Assembly: GCA_016931895.1 (NCBI GenBank)
Contig: JAFGDY010000248.1
Coordinates: 1 to 64,000 of the forward strand
Direction of reading: 5' to 3'
Length of the DNA stretch: 64,000 bases
Source of the DNA: Anaerolineae bacterium
GTDB lineage: Bacteria > Chloroflexota > Anaerolineae > 4572-78 > J111
Notes under the pieces: model-generated
The model's database searches: none
The model's input: the letters and a program-made list of their open reading frames with translations, nothing else
Told to the model about the DNA's origin: nothing
In this document: in pieces, positions 9,127 through 17,149 of the stretch
How positions within the stretch are numbered: position 1 is the stretch's first letter
Layout: the number at the start of each line of letters is the position of its first letter
Program-made: the position numbers and the translations under genes

Positions 9127-9465
9127 TCAATTTTCGGCGGTATCGCCGATGATGGTCCATTTGCGCCCGTTTTCCGTGGCGTGGGGCGCGGGCAAGGCCG
9201 GAGGGGGGGAGTATGCGGGCGGTTTGTCGCCGGCGTTGATCACAAAAACGGGCGGCTGGGCAGGCATTTGGGAAGGCAATTTTTCCAGCCGGTTTTGCTG
9301 GCGGGTCAGCACAAATACCAGCAGCAAGGTGGTGGGCACGCCGGCGGCCACACCCAGGATAACGCCAATCACCACGGCCATTGCATCCGGGCTAACCCGC
9401 ATGCCAAAGACAATGGTCAGGGTAACAATAAAGACGATACCAATAATGAGCAGACCGCGTTTCAT
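9127..9465 (-). CDS. Small two-TM membrane protein downstream of FtsK-like translocase
   Basis: 112 residues starting at the ATG at 9465 after a GGTGGTG stretch. Two hydrophobic helices (about residues 3-20 and 28-52) are followed by a basic stretch and a Pro-rich cytosolic or external tail. I recognise no family. It starts 45 bases after the stop of the SOS-promoter translocase gene in the same direction, with no terminator visible between, so it is probably co-transcribed. Small membrane proteins induced by LexA often block division in other bacteria (YneA, SidA); that role here is only a hypothesis. Confidence 0.6.
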   Translation of the reverse strand: MKRGLLIIGIVFIVTLTIVFGMRVSPDAMAVVIGVILGVAAGVPTTLLLVFVLTRQQNRLEKLPSQMPAQPPVFVINAGDKPPAYSPPPALPAPHATENGRKWTIIGDTAEN

Positions 9466-9510
9466 GATCACCACCGTTCTGATGAGAGGCCGGATTACGC
9501 CATAGCCAGG

Positions 9511-10701
9511 CTATTTTATCAACCGTAGTTGTTGGCCAAACATCAATTCCAAACCGCGCCGGCGTTTGGAGCCGGGCGGGGCCAAACGGGCCAAACGTCC
9601 CTCAGTGCCAGTGGCCGCCAGGGGCTGGTATTCCTCCGGTTCAGGCCAGTGACGGCTGGTGCGATGGCCGGTTTGTAATTGCTGCACCACCTGTTTGATT
9701 TCTGTTTCGGAAACGTGCGCCGCCTGAAAACGAGTTACCTGGCCTTTGGCTACCAGCAAAAAGTCGCCCCGGCCCAATAACTTTTCAGCGCCGGTGCCGG
9801 GAATGCCGGCGGCCAGGCGGGCGTCGTCGGCGCTGACCACGCTGCCGACCAAGCGCACCGGGAAGTTGCTGCGGGTCAGCGAGCCGATGGTGGCGGCCAG
9901 GGGCTTTTGGGTGCAGGCGATCAGGTGCAGCCCGGCGCTGCGCCCTCGCTGGGTGAGCCGGGTCATCAGCCGATCCATGGCTTTGCCGCCCTGCTCCATC
10001 AAGTCGGCCAGCTCGTCAATAAAAATGATCAAGCGCGGCTCGGCAATGTGTTCGTGGTCGCGCCGCACCATTTCGCCCACCATTTCGCCAAGTAAAAAGA
10101 TGGCTTGGTGCACGTCGCGCACTACGGGCCGGAGCAGATGGGGAAGAGCAGGCCCGCCGGTCGAAGCAAAAGGGCCAAAGCCGGTGCCCTTGGGGTCAAT
10201 AAAAACCAGTTGCACTTCGCCCAGCCGGTTGTGCATAGCCAGAGAAAGAGCGATGCTGCGGGCCAGCACAGTTTTACCGGAGCCGGTGGTCCCGGCAATC
10301 AGCACATGGGCCACTTCCGGCGAGGCCAGCCGGAGCAACAAAGGCAACCCGGCTTCATCCAGGCCCAGAATAGCGGCCTGGCGCGGGATGTCGTCTAATT
10401 GACGGCAGAGCTGGAGCAAGCGTACGGTTTGGGCGTCGGGGCGCGGGACCTCTATTTGCACGGCAGCCCCTTGCCGCGAAACCCGCACGTCCGGCGCGCT
10501 CAGGTGCAGGGCCACTTCTTCAGAAAGGGCAATAATGTGGGCGATTTTGGTGGTGGCCGCGGGCAGCACGCGGTAGCAGACCCACCGCGGCGTGACCGTG
10601 CCGCCGATAACGCGGCTGGGGGCGCGATGATTGGCCAGCACCATTTCAATTTGATTGGCCTGGTATTCCAGGATGTGTTCCACGGTAAACTGCGGCGGCA
10701 T
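9511..10701 (-). CDS. Soluble FtsK/SpoIIIE-type DNA translocase under SOS-type promoter
   Basis: 396 residues from the ATG at 10701, which has AGGGGA 6 bases upstream. The RecA-like motor holds Walker A AGTTGSGKT (about 136-144) and Walker B LIIFIDELADL with Asp229/Glu230, plus QRGRSAGLHLI and TQKP motifs typical of FtsK motor domains. An N-terminal region of about 110 residues corresponds to the alpha subdomain. Unlike full FtsK it has no N-terminal membrane segments and no recognisable gamma winged helix; the C-terminus is a short basic tail (SKRRR). It likely pumps double-stranded DNA. A consensus promoter containing a LexA box lies 50 bases upstream, so it is probably induced by DNA damage. 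Confidence 0.82.
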   Translation of the reverse strand: MPPQFTVEHILEYQANQIEMVLANHRAPSRVIGGTVTPRWVCYRVLPAATTKIAHIIALSEEVALHLSAPDVRVSRQGAAVQIEVPRPDAQTVRLLQLCRQLDDIPRQAAILGLDEAGLPLLLRLASPEVAHVLIAGTTGSGKTVLARSIALSLAMHNRLGEVQLVFIDPKGTGFGPFASTGGPALPHLLRPVVRDVHQAIFLLGEMVGEMVRRDHEHIAEPRLIIFIDELADLMEQGGKAMDRLMTRLTQRGRSAGLHLIACTQKPLAATIGSLTRSNFPVRLVGSVVSADDARLAAGIPGTGAEKLLGRGDFLLVAKGQVTRFQAAHVSETEIKQVVQQLQTGHRTSRHWPEPEEYQPLAATGTEGRLARLAPPGSKRRRGLELMFGQQLRLIK

Positions 10702-10722
10702 AAAAAATCCCCTTGACAACTA

Positions 10723-10745
10723 TCTTGCCACTTTTGGCAAAGATA
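10723..10745. other. Inverted repeat in the 5' UTR of the FtsK-like gene
   Basis: TTGCCA-CTTT-TGGCAA (10725-10740) is a perfect 6-bp stem that extends outward with TATC/AGATA. It lies between the -10 element and the Shine-Dalgarno site of the translocase gene, so it could be an RNA hairpin limiting translation or a second operator. Confidence 0.5.
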
Positions 10746-10750
10746 AGCTT

Positions 10751-10780
10751 ATTATACTAGAACATACGTTCTAGTGTCAA
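10751..10780 (-). promoter_or_regulatory. Consensus promoter with LexA (SOS) box as its spacer
   Basis: On the minus strand the -35 TTGACA (10775-10780) and -10 TATAAT (10751-10756) are both perfect, and the 18-bp spacer between them is CTAGAAC-GTAT-GTTCTAG (10757-10774). GAAC-N4-GTTC is the LexA operator core of Gram-positive bacteria. Repressor bound there would block RNA polymerase completely. It drives the FtsK-like gene starting at 10701. Confidence 0.85.
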
Positions 10781-10789
10781 GGGGGAACA

Positions 10790-10824
10790 CAAAAAATGAC
10801 CCGGTTTTTAAGGTTGCCGGGTCA
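10790..10824 (-). terminator. Rho-independent terminator of rpsT
   Basis: On the minus strand TGACCCGG and CCGGGTCA form an 8-bp stem with a 12-nt loop, followed by ATTTTTTG. It insulates the rpsT transcript from the SOS promoter just downstream. Confidence 0.75.
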
Positions 10825-10878
10825 CCGGAAAATATGAAAAGATTACTGCTCAGGCCAGGTTATGGTTTGACCATTCTT

Positions 10879-10909
10879 GACCAACGCCCAAGTTTTTTGG
10901 GCGTTGGTC
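10879..10909. terminator. Strong hairpin downstream of rpsT
   Basis: GACCAACGCCCAA (10879-10891) pairs with TTGGGCGTTGGTC (10897-10909) over 13 bp with a T-rich loop. It begins 23 bases after the rpsT stop. With the terminator at 10790 it makes a double transcript end. Confidence 0.6.
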
Positions 10910-10931
10910 CTTCGTCGTTGGTCGTTCGCGT

Positions 10932-11207
10932 CTAACTGGTTGCAGCTTGAGCTTTATTTAAGGTTTTCATCAAGTTTGATTTGCGCCGGGCGGCATTATT
11001 GCGATGAATCGTACCTTTTTGGGCCGCCTTGTCCAGGGCCTGAAGCGCTTTTTGGATGGTGGCTTGCGCCTCTTCTAATTCGTTGGCCTCAATCTGGGCC
11101 TGCGCTCTTTTGATGTAGGTCCGCGCCGTAGTGCGGTAATAACGGTTGTGATCACGCCGCATGATATTCTGCCGGGCGCGTTTGGCAGATGATTTTAAAT
11201 TAGCCAA
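10932..11207 (-). CDS. rpsT: 30S ribosomal protein S20
   Basis: 91 residues, the usual length for S20, which binds 16S rRNA in the body of the small subunit. The sequence is helical and basic with the family pattern ANLKSSAKRARQN near the start and KGTIHRNNAARRKSNLMK in the second half. The start codon is TTG at 11207 with AGGAGG 6 bases upstream. It is monocistronic, with two hairpins downstream and a palindrome-rich leader region upstream. Confidence 0.95.
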   Translation of the reverse strand: MANLKSSAKRARQNIMRRDHNRYYRTTARTYIKRAQAQIEANELEEAQATIQKALQALDKAAQKGTIHRNNAARRKSNLMKTLNKAQAATS

Positions 11208-11270
11208 AATGTTCCTCCTGAAAACTCTGGGTAGGCTGATAATAATTGCCTGAAAATAGCTGTTTTTCTC

Positions 11271-11323
11271 GTTCCCAAACTGAGTTTGGCCCCAAACTCG
11301 GTTTGGCCCAAACTTGGTTTAGG
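11271..11323. repeat. Triple AAACT-GTTTGG palindrome cluster
   Basis: Three successive short palindromes of the form CCAAACT-N-GTTTGG occupy 11275-11323, upstream of rpsT. Related copies sit at 17076-17122 and 36599-36618, all in intergenic DNA. Together with the G/C hairpin at 11438 they are the notable content of the 349-base gap 11208-11556. Confidence 0.55.
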
Positions 11324-11437
11324 AATAAGACTAATCGGCTTGGTATAGTTAATTCCACAAAAAGAAAATATTAGCGCAAAGTGCTGTTTTTGTCCAATTT
11401 GGGATTACTTTTTGGGTCTGTCCGACATTTTAGGAGG

Positions 11438-11477
11438 ACCGGGGGGTGTGGGGGGCGTCCCCCCAATTCCCCCCGGT
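11438..11477. terminator. G6/C6 double-stem hairpin after the cyclase gene
   Basis: ACCGGGGGG (11438-11446) pairs with CCCCCCGGT (11469-11477), and inside it GGGGGG (11450-11455) pairs with CCCCCC (11459-11464). It lies 80 bases past the stop of the minus-strand cyclase gene. It could stop transcription from that side, although no T tract follows; the G runs could also adopt other structures. Confidence 0.45.
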
Positions 11478-11556
11478 GCTTTCCAAAAATTTTGGACGCA
11501 CCCTTACTTTTTGGGGTTTTGTTTGGATAGTAGCCTAAAAATCAAACTATCCCTGT

Positions 11557-12684
11557 TCAGGCGGTTCGCCGTTGTTGATTTTCCACATCAGGGATGCCGT
11601 ACACGTGTACCGGCCCTTGTTTGCCCTTCACCGAAACCAGGCCCAGGTCAACAAATTGCACCGGCTGCCGGGCTTTTTCTCTATCCCCCAACGTACTGTA
11701 TGTATCTGCACTCACCACCCTGATCTGGTCTTTGACCATTTCCTGGAGCGCCTCGTAAACCTCGGTTGTTAAAATAGTCCCATACCCCTCGATGCTGCGG
11801 GTCAGGTCTTGCAGCCGCGCGGCCAGGTTAACGGCATTGCCGATAACGGTGTATTCAAACTGCTCGTTTGAGCCAATTGGCCCGGCCACCACCGGCCCCA
11901 AGCTCAAGCCCATCCCCACCCGAATAGGCGGCAACCCCAAGATCACCCACCGGTCGCTGAGTTGCTCAATGGCCTCTTGCAGGGCCAACGATGTCAACAG
12001 CGCCGCCGTAGCCGACTCCGCAGCCGGCGCGGGGTCCGGCGCGCCAAAATAGGCCAAAATAGAGTCGCCGCCATACTTGCCAATAATGCCGCCTCCCACA
12101 TGCACCTGGTTGGCAATGGTTGAGTAATAATCGTTGAGAAAAAAAACAAGCTGCTCGGTATTGTGCCCCTCGGTGATGCGGGTAAAATCCCAGATGTCAA
12201 TAAACAGGATGCACACCGTTTGCGTGATCCCTCTAAAATCCAAACCCCGCTCTATCAACGACTGCCGCACCGGCGGCGACATGGTGCGGCTCAATAAATC
12301 CAGGCTGCGGTGTAAATTGGCCAGGTTTTTGACCATCTGGTTGAAGACTCTGGCCAGGCGGCCAATCTCGTCCGCACTCTTATCCTCAATGCGAATGCTT
12401 AAATCCCCCTGGGCCACCTGTTCCGCCGCCTCGATGAAACGGTTGATCCGTTGCCCAATCTGCCGGGCAATGAACAACCCCACTCCAATGGCGGCCAGAA
12501 ATGAGATAGTGGCAATCAGGAGCAGTTCTATCAATGGATGAAATGTTCTGAGGGTAGCAATGGCCCAAACCAACACCAGCAGGCCAATCAAAACCAGCAG
12601 GGGCGCGATAATCCCAAATTTCAGGCTGGTCTTGTCCAGGATGTGGGCAAGTCTTTTTGGGGGAAACGATTTTTGCCGGGTCAT
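11557..12684 (-). CDS. Membrane-bound HAMP-containing class III adenylate/guanylate cyclase
   Basis: About 375 residues from the ATG at 12684; the start is uncertain because the frame stays open to a TTG at 12774 and no Shine-Dalgarno site is clear. Two adjacent membrane helices (LLVLIGLLVLVWAI, LLLIATISFLAAIGVGLFI) are followed by a HAMP linker and a class III cyclase domain. Both metal aspartates are present (FIDIWDFT and KYGGDSILAYFG), as is the N-x-x-x-R transition-state pair in NAVNLAARL, so it is probably active. The Lys in KYGGD is compatible with ATP, giving cAMP as the likely product. No cAMP receptor is adjacent. Confidence 0.85.
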   Translation of the reverse strand: MTRQKSFPPKRLAHILDKTSLKFGIIAPLLVLIGLLVLVWAIATLRTFHPLIELLLIATISFLAAIGVGLFIARQIGQRINRFIEAAEQVAQGDLSIRIEDKSADEIGRLARVFNQMVKNLANLHRSLDLLSRTMSPPVRQSLIERGLDFRGITQTVCILFIDIWDFTRITEGHNTEQLVFFLNDYYSTIANQVHVGGGIIGKYGGDSILAYFGAPDPAPAAESATAALLTSLALQEAIEQLSDRWVILGLPPIRVGMGLSLGPVVAGPIGSNEQFEYTVIGNAVNLAARLQDLTRSIEGYGTILTTEVYEALQEMVKDQIRVVSADTYSTLGDREKARQPVQFVDLGLVSVKGKQGPVHVYGIPDVENQQRRTA

Positions 12685-12881
12685 GAGAGATTTTTGGGTC
12701 ACTCCCTGCCGGAAAATAGCCAATTCATAATTCGCCTTTTTCAAAATAATAACACCTGATGAGGCCAAAGACAAATTATCTAAAAAATAGTTTTGGCCCG
12801 CCGACCTTTTATGCTATCATATCACAGCTGCCCAATGTATCCGGTTCAGGCAGAACCAAGTCACCCTGGGGGGATAAAAAC

Positions 12882-14855
12882 ATGCGGATTGATGATCGCC
12901 AATTAGACCGTATTCTGGCAACGGTGCAAAAACCCGCCCGCTACGTGGGCGGAGAATTCAATAGCGTGGTCAAAGATTGGGCCAATCCCCAAATTTTAAC
13001 CAAAGTGGCCCTGGTTTTTCCCGACCTGTACGATTTGGGCATGAGCAACCTGGGCCTGGCTATTTTGTACGACCTGCTCAATGGGCGCGACGATGTTTTG
13101 GCCGAGCGGGTTTACGCGCCCTGGCCTGACCTGGAAGCCAAATTGCGGGACGGCGAGGTGCCTTTGTATGCCCTGGAAAGCCGGCGCGAATTGCGCGACT
13201 TTGACCTCATCGGCTTCAGCCTGCCCTACCCCCAGCTTTACACCAACGTGCTCAATATCCTCAACCTGGGCCGCCTGCCGCTCTTGAGCCGCCGGCGGGA
13301 TGAAACTTACCCTTTGGTATGCGCCGGCGGCAACGCCGCGCTCAACCCCGAACCCATGGCCGATTTTATAGATTTTTTTGTGCTGGGGGAAGGTGAAGAC
13401 GTGATCATTGAAATCATCCAGACCATGCGCCAGGTAACGGGCCAGGACCGAGGAACCCAACTGCGCCGCCTGGCCCGTATTCCCGGCGTATACGTGCCCC
13501 GTTTTTATGCCATTACCACCTATGCCGACGGCACAATTGCCAAAGTTGAGCCGCAGGTTGCCGAGGCCGCCGGCCACATCGTCAAACGAATCGCGCCCTT
13601 ATTGCCCCCGCCGGTCACTCGTTTTGTGGTGCCTTTTGTAGACGTGGTTTTTAACCGGGCCTCCATAGAAATCCAGCGGGGCTGCACCCGGGGCTGCCGT
13701 TTTTGCCAGGCCGGGATGGTCTTTCGCCCCGTGCGGGAGCGTTCGCTGGCCGAGTTGCTGGAAACGGTGGAGCGCATCATGACCGATACCGGCCACGAAG
13801 AAATCGGCTTGCTCTCGTTGAGCAGCAGCGACTACAGCCGGATTGGGCCGTTGGTCCAGGCCATTTCAGAAAAATATGGCGACCAGGTTCTCAATATTTC
13901 CCTGCCCAGCCTGCGAATCGAGTCCTTTTCGGCCGACTTGCTGGAAATGCTCCAGGGCGGGCGCAAAAGCAGTTTTACCTTTGCCCCGGAAGCCGCCACC
14001 GACCGCATGCGCCGGGTTATCAACAAATACATCAGCACCGCCGACCTGCTGCAAACCGCCGAAGAAGTTTACCGCCGGGGCTGGCGGCTGATCAAACTCT
14101 ATTTTATGATTGGCCAGCCCACCGAAACCGAGGCCGACGTCAGGGCCATTGCTCACCTGGCCAAACAAGTGCTGGCAATTGGCCGCAAATATCACGGCGG
14201 GCGGGCCAAAGTGCGGGTGGGGGTCAGCACCTTTGTGCCCCAACCCCACACCCCCTTCCAGTGGGCCGGCCTGGCCCCTCTGGCCGAGATTCGCAGCAAA
14301 CAGGCCCTGCTGCGGCAGGAGTTTGGGGCTGGAGAATCTGGCCGGGGCCTTATTTTTGATTGGAATGAGCCGGAAGAAAGTTTGCTGGAAGCGGTTCTGG
14401 CGCGCGGCGACCGCCGTTTGGGGGTCGTCATCAAGTCGGCCTGGGAGCGGGGCGCTAAATTTGACGCCTGGAACGAATGGTTCCGGTTGGAGGCGTGGCA
14501 GCAAGCCTTTGCCAAACACAAACTCGATCCGGCCTGGTACGCCCACCGGATTCGTCTGGCCGATGAGATTTTTCCCTGGGACCATCTTAGCGTGGGGGTG
14601 GAAAAACGCTGGCTGCTACTGGACTGGCAGGCCGCCGCAGCGGGCGAAACCAAAATAGATTGCCGCCAGCACTGTTACCATTGCGGCATTTTAACCGCCT
14701 TCAAGGGCTTGCGGGCCAACACCCCGCCGGCGGCTTGGGCCTGTCCGCCTGTCCGTAATCCTCGCTGGCAGAAATTGGCGACTCAAGGTGAAGTTATTGG
14801 TCTAACTCCGGTGGTCAAAGCCGCGATGGCTAAAAGCAGAGCGCCCGAAGGATAA
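12882..14855 (+). CDS. B12-binding-fold radical SAM protein (TIGR03960-like)
   Basis: 657 residues from the ATG at 12882, preceded by TGGGGGGAT; the longer frame starting at 12759 overlaps the divergent cyclase region. Residues 1-230 resemble a cobalamin-binding Rossmann domain. The radical SAM core starts at the CTRGCRFCQAG motif (CxxxCxxC, 4Fe-4S) and spans to about residue 500. The C-terminal region contains DCRQHCYHCGI, probably another metal or cluster site. This matches the uncharacterised family often encoded with or fused to a DUF2344 protein; that partner is absent here. The reaction is unknown; RNA or protein modification has been suggested for relatives. Confidence 0.82.
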   Translation: MRIDDRQLDRILATVQKPARYVGGEFNSVVKDWANPQILTKVALVFPDLYDLGMSNLGLAILYDLLNGRDDVLAERVYAPWPDLEAKLRDGEVPLYALESRRELRDFDLIGFSLPYPQLYTNVLNILNLGRLPLLSRRRDETYPLVCAGGNAALNPEPMADFIDFFVLGEGEDVIIEIIQTMRQVTGQDRGTQLRRLARIPGVYVPRFYAITTYADGTIAKVEPQVAEAAGHIVKRIAPLLPPPVTRFVVPFVDVVFNRASIEIQRGCTRGCRFCQAGMVFRPVRERSLAELLETVERIMTDTGHEEIGLLSLSSSDYSRIGPLVQAISEKYGDQVLNISLPSLRIESFSADLLEMLQGGRKSSFTFAPEAATDRMRRVINKYISTADLLQTAEEVYRRGWRLIKLYFMIGQPTETEADVRAIAHLAKQVLAIGRKYHGGRAKVRVGVSTFVPQPHTPFQWAGLAPLAEIRSKQALLRQEFGAGESGRGLIFDWNEPEESLLEAVLARGDRRLGVVIKSAWERGAKFDAWNEWFRLEAWQQAFAKHKLDPAWYAHRIRLADEIFPWDHLSVGVEKRWLLLDWQAAAAGETKIDCRQHCYHCGILTAFKGLRANTPPAAWACPPVRNPRWQKLATQGEVIGLTPVVKAAMAKSRAPEG

Positions 14856-14889
14856 GTCCAACGTCGTTGGTCGTCTTTCCTCCAAATTT

Positions 14890-15444
14890 TTACTCTACCA
14901 CCATCTCCGGTTTAACCACCCCAATAAAGGGCAAATTTCTGAATTTCTCATCCAAATCCAGGCCGTAGCCAAACACAAATTTATTGGGGATCACAAAGCC
15001 GGTGTAATCAATGGCAATGTCTACCTCGCGGCGTTCGGCTTTGTCTAACAGCGTGCAGATTTTGAGGCTGGCCGGTTGGCGGGCAATGAGGTTGCGGGTG
15101 ATATAATCCAGGGTGTGGCCGGAATCAATAATGTCTTCCACAATCAAAACGTGCCGCCCATCAATGGGCTGGTCCAGGTCTTTTAAAATGCGTACCACGC
15201 CCAATGATTCTCTAATTTCCTTGCCGTAACTGGAAACGGCCATAAAGTCAATCTCGTGGGGAATGGTCAGGCAGCGCATCAGGTCGGTTAAAAATAACAC
15301 GCCTCCTTTTAAAATACACAGCAACAGTAAATCTTGGCCGGTGTAATCCGCCGAAATTTGCTCGCCCAATTCCCTGATCCGGGTTTGCAATTGCTCTGCC
15401 GGAATCAATTCTTCCCCCAGGTATTTTGCCCATGGTTCGGTCAT
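14890..15444 (-). CDS. hpt: Hypoxanthine(-guanine) phosphoribosyltransferase
   Basis: 184 residues, normal for HPRT. It salvages hypoxanthine or guanine with PRPP to IMP or GMP in the cytosol. The PRPP-binding loop VLIVEDIIDSGHTLDYI is intact, as are the LLLCILKGGVLFLTDL loop and the late FVFGYGLDLDEKFRNLPFIG hood. The ATG at 15444 has GAGG 8 bases upstream; an ATG two codons earlier is possible. It overlaps by 4 bases (ATGA) the end of a small open frame from 15608 and follows rph on the same strand, which suggests one transcript. Confidence 0.93.
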   Translation of the reverse strand: MTEPWAKYLGEELIPAEQLQTRIRELGEQISADYTGQDLLLLCILKGGVLFLTDLMRCLTIPHEIDFMAVSSYGKEIRESLGVVRILKDLDQPIDGRHVLIVEDIIDSGHTLDYITRNLIARQPASLKICTLLDKAERREVDIAIDYTGFVIPNKFVFGYGLDLDEKFRNLPFIGVVKPEMVVE

Positions 15445-15608
15445 AAACATTGCCTCATCATTTTCTTTTTAAAATCCGCCAAAGCGGCTTCGCACCCCAT
15501 CCAGGGTGGCTTCCGTGCCTGATCCTGCCTCAGCGGGCATCGCCAACCATTCAGGCTCACCTTCAAGTTCTTGCAGCCAATCAGGGTATCGGGTATTTCG
15601 TCAGACAT
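15441..15608 (-). pseudogene. Possible small gene between rph and hpt with frame disturbance
   Basis: An ATG at 15608 opens a 55-codon frame (MSDEIPDTLIG...) whose TGA overlaps the hpt ATG. A second frame, open after a stop near 15596 and closed by TAA at 15469-15471, reads PDWLQELEGEPEWLAMPAEA and onward, which looks far more like protein. The two would join as MSDEIP-DWLQELEGE if a few bases at the near-duplicated ATACCCGAT/ATACCCTGAT (around 15582-15597) were removed. This suggests a short protein with a frameshift, or a sequencing error. Family unknown. Confidence 0.35.
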
Positions 15609-15679
15609 CTCAATTCGTTTTCAGTATGCCTTGGGCCGGGGCGCCTTGTGGCGTTTCTGTCCCCCAAGCAACAGCAGCG

Positions 15680-16396
15680 TTATTTCAATGCCAGCAGCGC
15701 CGCCTGTTGCGCCAACAACTGCTCAATTCCGTGATGCGCCAGGTCAAGCAAAGCCGTCAAAGTCTCCCGGCCAAGCGGCTTTCCTTCAGCCGTGCCCTGA
15801 ATCTCCACAAATTTGCCCCCGCCGGTCATCACCACATTCAAATCTACCTCGGCGGCGGCGTCTTCCTCGTAACACAGGTCCAGCAAAAGCTCATGGTTAA
15901 CCACCCCGGCGCTGACAGCCGCAACCGGCGGGCGTAGCACGTTTGCCGGAACTTGGCCCATCTCGATCAATTTTTGCAGGGCCAGGGCCACGGCTACGTA
16001 TCCCCCGGTAATGCTGGCCGTGCGCGTGCCGCCATCAGCCTGAATCACGTCGCAATCAACAATGAGGGTGCGCGATCCCAACCGGTCCAGGTCCACCCCG
16101 GCCCGGAGCGCCCGGCCAATCAAGCGCCGGATTTCCTGGGCGCGGGCGCTCTCGCCGCCCCGCCGCCGAGAAATCCGCTGGTGGGTAGCGCGGGGCAACA
16201 TAGCGTATTCGGCGGTCAGCCAGCCGCCGCCGGATGCTTCTCGCCAGGCCGGCACTTGCTCTTCAACGGACACGTTGCACAAAACGCAGGTCTGGCCAAT
16301 TTCCACCAGCACGCTGCCCTCGGCGTAACGGGTAAAATTGGGCGTAAACTTAACGGGGCGGAGTTGGTTGTTGGCGCGGTTGTCTAATCTGGGCAT
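15680..16396 (-). CDS. rph: Ribonuclease PH
   Basis: 238 residues, standard size. RNase PH is a phosphate-dependent 3' exoribonuclease that trims tRNA 3' ends in a hexameric ring. Diagnostic features are RPVKFTPNFTRYAEGSVLVEIG, the phosphate-site RR region in HQRISRRRGGESARAQEIRRLIGRALR, and DCDVIQADGGTRTASITGG. It heads a minus-strand run with hpt. The gene usually following rph, an RdgB-type nucleotide pyrophosphatase, is not found here. Confidence 0.95.
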   Translation of the reverse strand: MPRLDNRANNQLRPVKFTPNFTRYAEGSVLVEIGQTCVLCNVSVEEQVPAWREASGGGWLTAEYAMLPRATHQRISRRRGGESARAQEIRRLIGRALRAGVDLDRLGSRTLIVDCDVIQADGGTRTASITGGYVAVALALQKLIEMGQVPANVLRPPVAAVSAGVVNHELLLDLCYEEDAAAEVDLNVVMTGGGKFVEIQGTAEGKPLGRETLTALLDLAHHGIEQLLAQQAALLALK

Positions 16397-16509
16397 TTTT
16401 AGGCACGGTTAATCTTATGCAACTTTTTGAATCTCAGGCCGTATAGGGTTATAGATTTGACCAGAAATAACAGAGATAACAGCTCATCTATCTATATGGA
16501 GGAAAAACA

Positions 16510-16899
16510 ATGAGTATTATCCATCGCGTATTAGATAAAGACATTCATCTGCTAAAATTAAACTGCCCTTTGTATGGCTGTTGGGCCAAAGAATTGGAGG
16601 CCAAGTTTCAAGATGCGTTTGCGCGAGGGGCCAGGCAGATGGTGCTTGATTTGGAAGAGGTGACTTTTGTTGATTGTACGGGCCTGGCCGCCTTGGTGGC
16701 CGGCTACAGACTCTTTGGCAGTCGCCAACAAAACTTTCGCCTGGTTGGGCTGCAAGATCAACCCAAGCTGCTGCTTGAGTTGACCATGTTCGACCGCATC
16801 TTCCAGGTTTTTGACACCGTGTTTGAGGCAACAGGTTCCAAGCCGGTGCGGCCCTTACAACCAACCGTGTCCAATTTTGCCGTACAGCCAACCGTTTAA
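16510..16899 (+). CDS. STAS-domain anti-sigma-factor antagonist-like protein
   Basis: 129 residues with a strong TGGAGG site 7 bases before the ATG. The STAS fold covers about residues 5-110, with the conserved VTFVDCTGLAALVAGYRLF stretch. In SpoIIAA-like proteins this loop reads D-S-S-G and the second Ser is phosphorylated by an anti-sigma kinase; here it is D-C-T-G, so Thr would be the acceptor. No anti-sigma kinase or sigma factor gene is adjacent, so partners must be elsewhere. A terminator-like inverted repeat follows. Confidence 0.8.
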   Translation: MSIIHRVLDKDIHLLKLNCPLYGCWAKELEAKFQDAFARGARQMVLDLEEVTFVDCTGLAALVAGYRLFGSRQQNFRLVGLQDQPKLLLELTMFDRIFQVFDTVFEATGSKPVRPLQPTVSNFAVQPTV

Positions 16900-16968
16900 G
16901 TTGATCCACCTGCTTTGAGGCAACAGCGCCCGGCCAGCGCCGGGCACGCCAAGCCGGAATTCCAATAG

Positions 16969-17056
16969 AAAATGACACCGCAGCCACAGCTAACTTGAAA
17001 ATTCAACTGGCCAGGGTTTGAAACAAAAAGTTGTGGTAATTGCGGTGTCATTTTTT
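16969..17056. terminator. Long-range hairpin with T tract after the STAS gene
   Basis: AATGACACCGCA (16971-16982) pairs with TGCGGTGTCATT (17041-17052), followed by TTTTCTTCT on the plus strand and preceded by A residues, so it can work for both converging transcripts. A smaller GCCCGGC/GCCGGGC hairpin precedes it near 16928-16945. Confidence 0.6.
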
Positions 17057-17075
17057 CTTCTGGGTTTTTTGACCC

Positions 17076-17122
17076 CCAAACTTGTTTGAGTTCAGACTTG
17101 TTTGGGCCCAAATTCAGTTTGG
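17076..17122. repeat. AAACT-GTTTGG palindrome copies
   Basis: Two short palindromic units, CCCAAACTTGTTTGAG and CCCAAATTCAGTTTGGGG, separated by TTCAGACTTG-TTTGGG, belong to the same intergenic family as those at 11271 and 36599. They lie between the converging STAS and SPFH genes. Confidence 0.5.
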
Positions 17123-17149
17123 GGACGAGAGAAATTATTTCTCAATACC

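Noticed and set aside
11412-11723. 103-codon plus-strand frame
   Set aside because: It spans the G6/C6 hairpin and overlaps the end of the cyclase gene antisense; Pro-rich low-complexity product.
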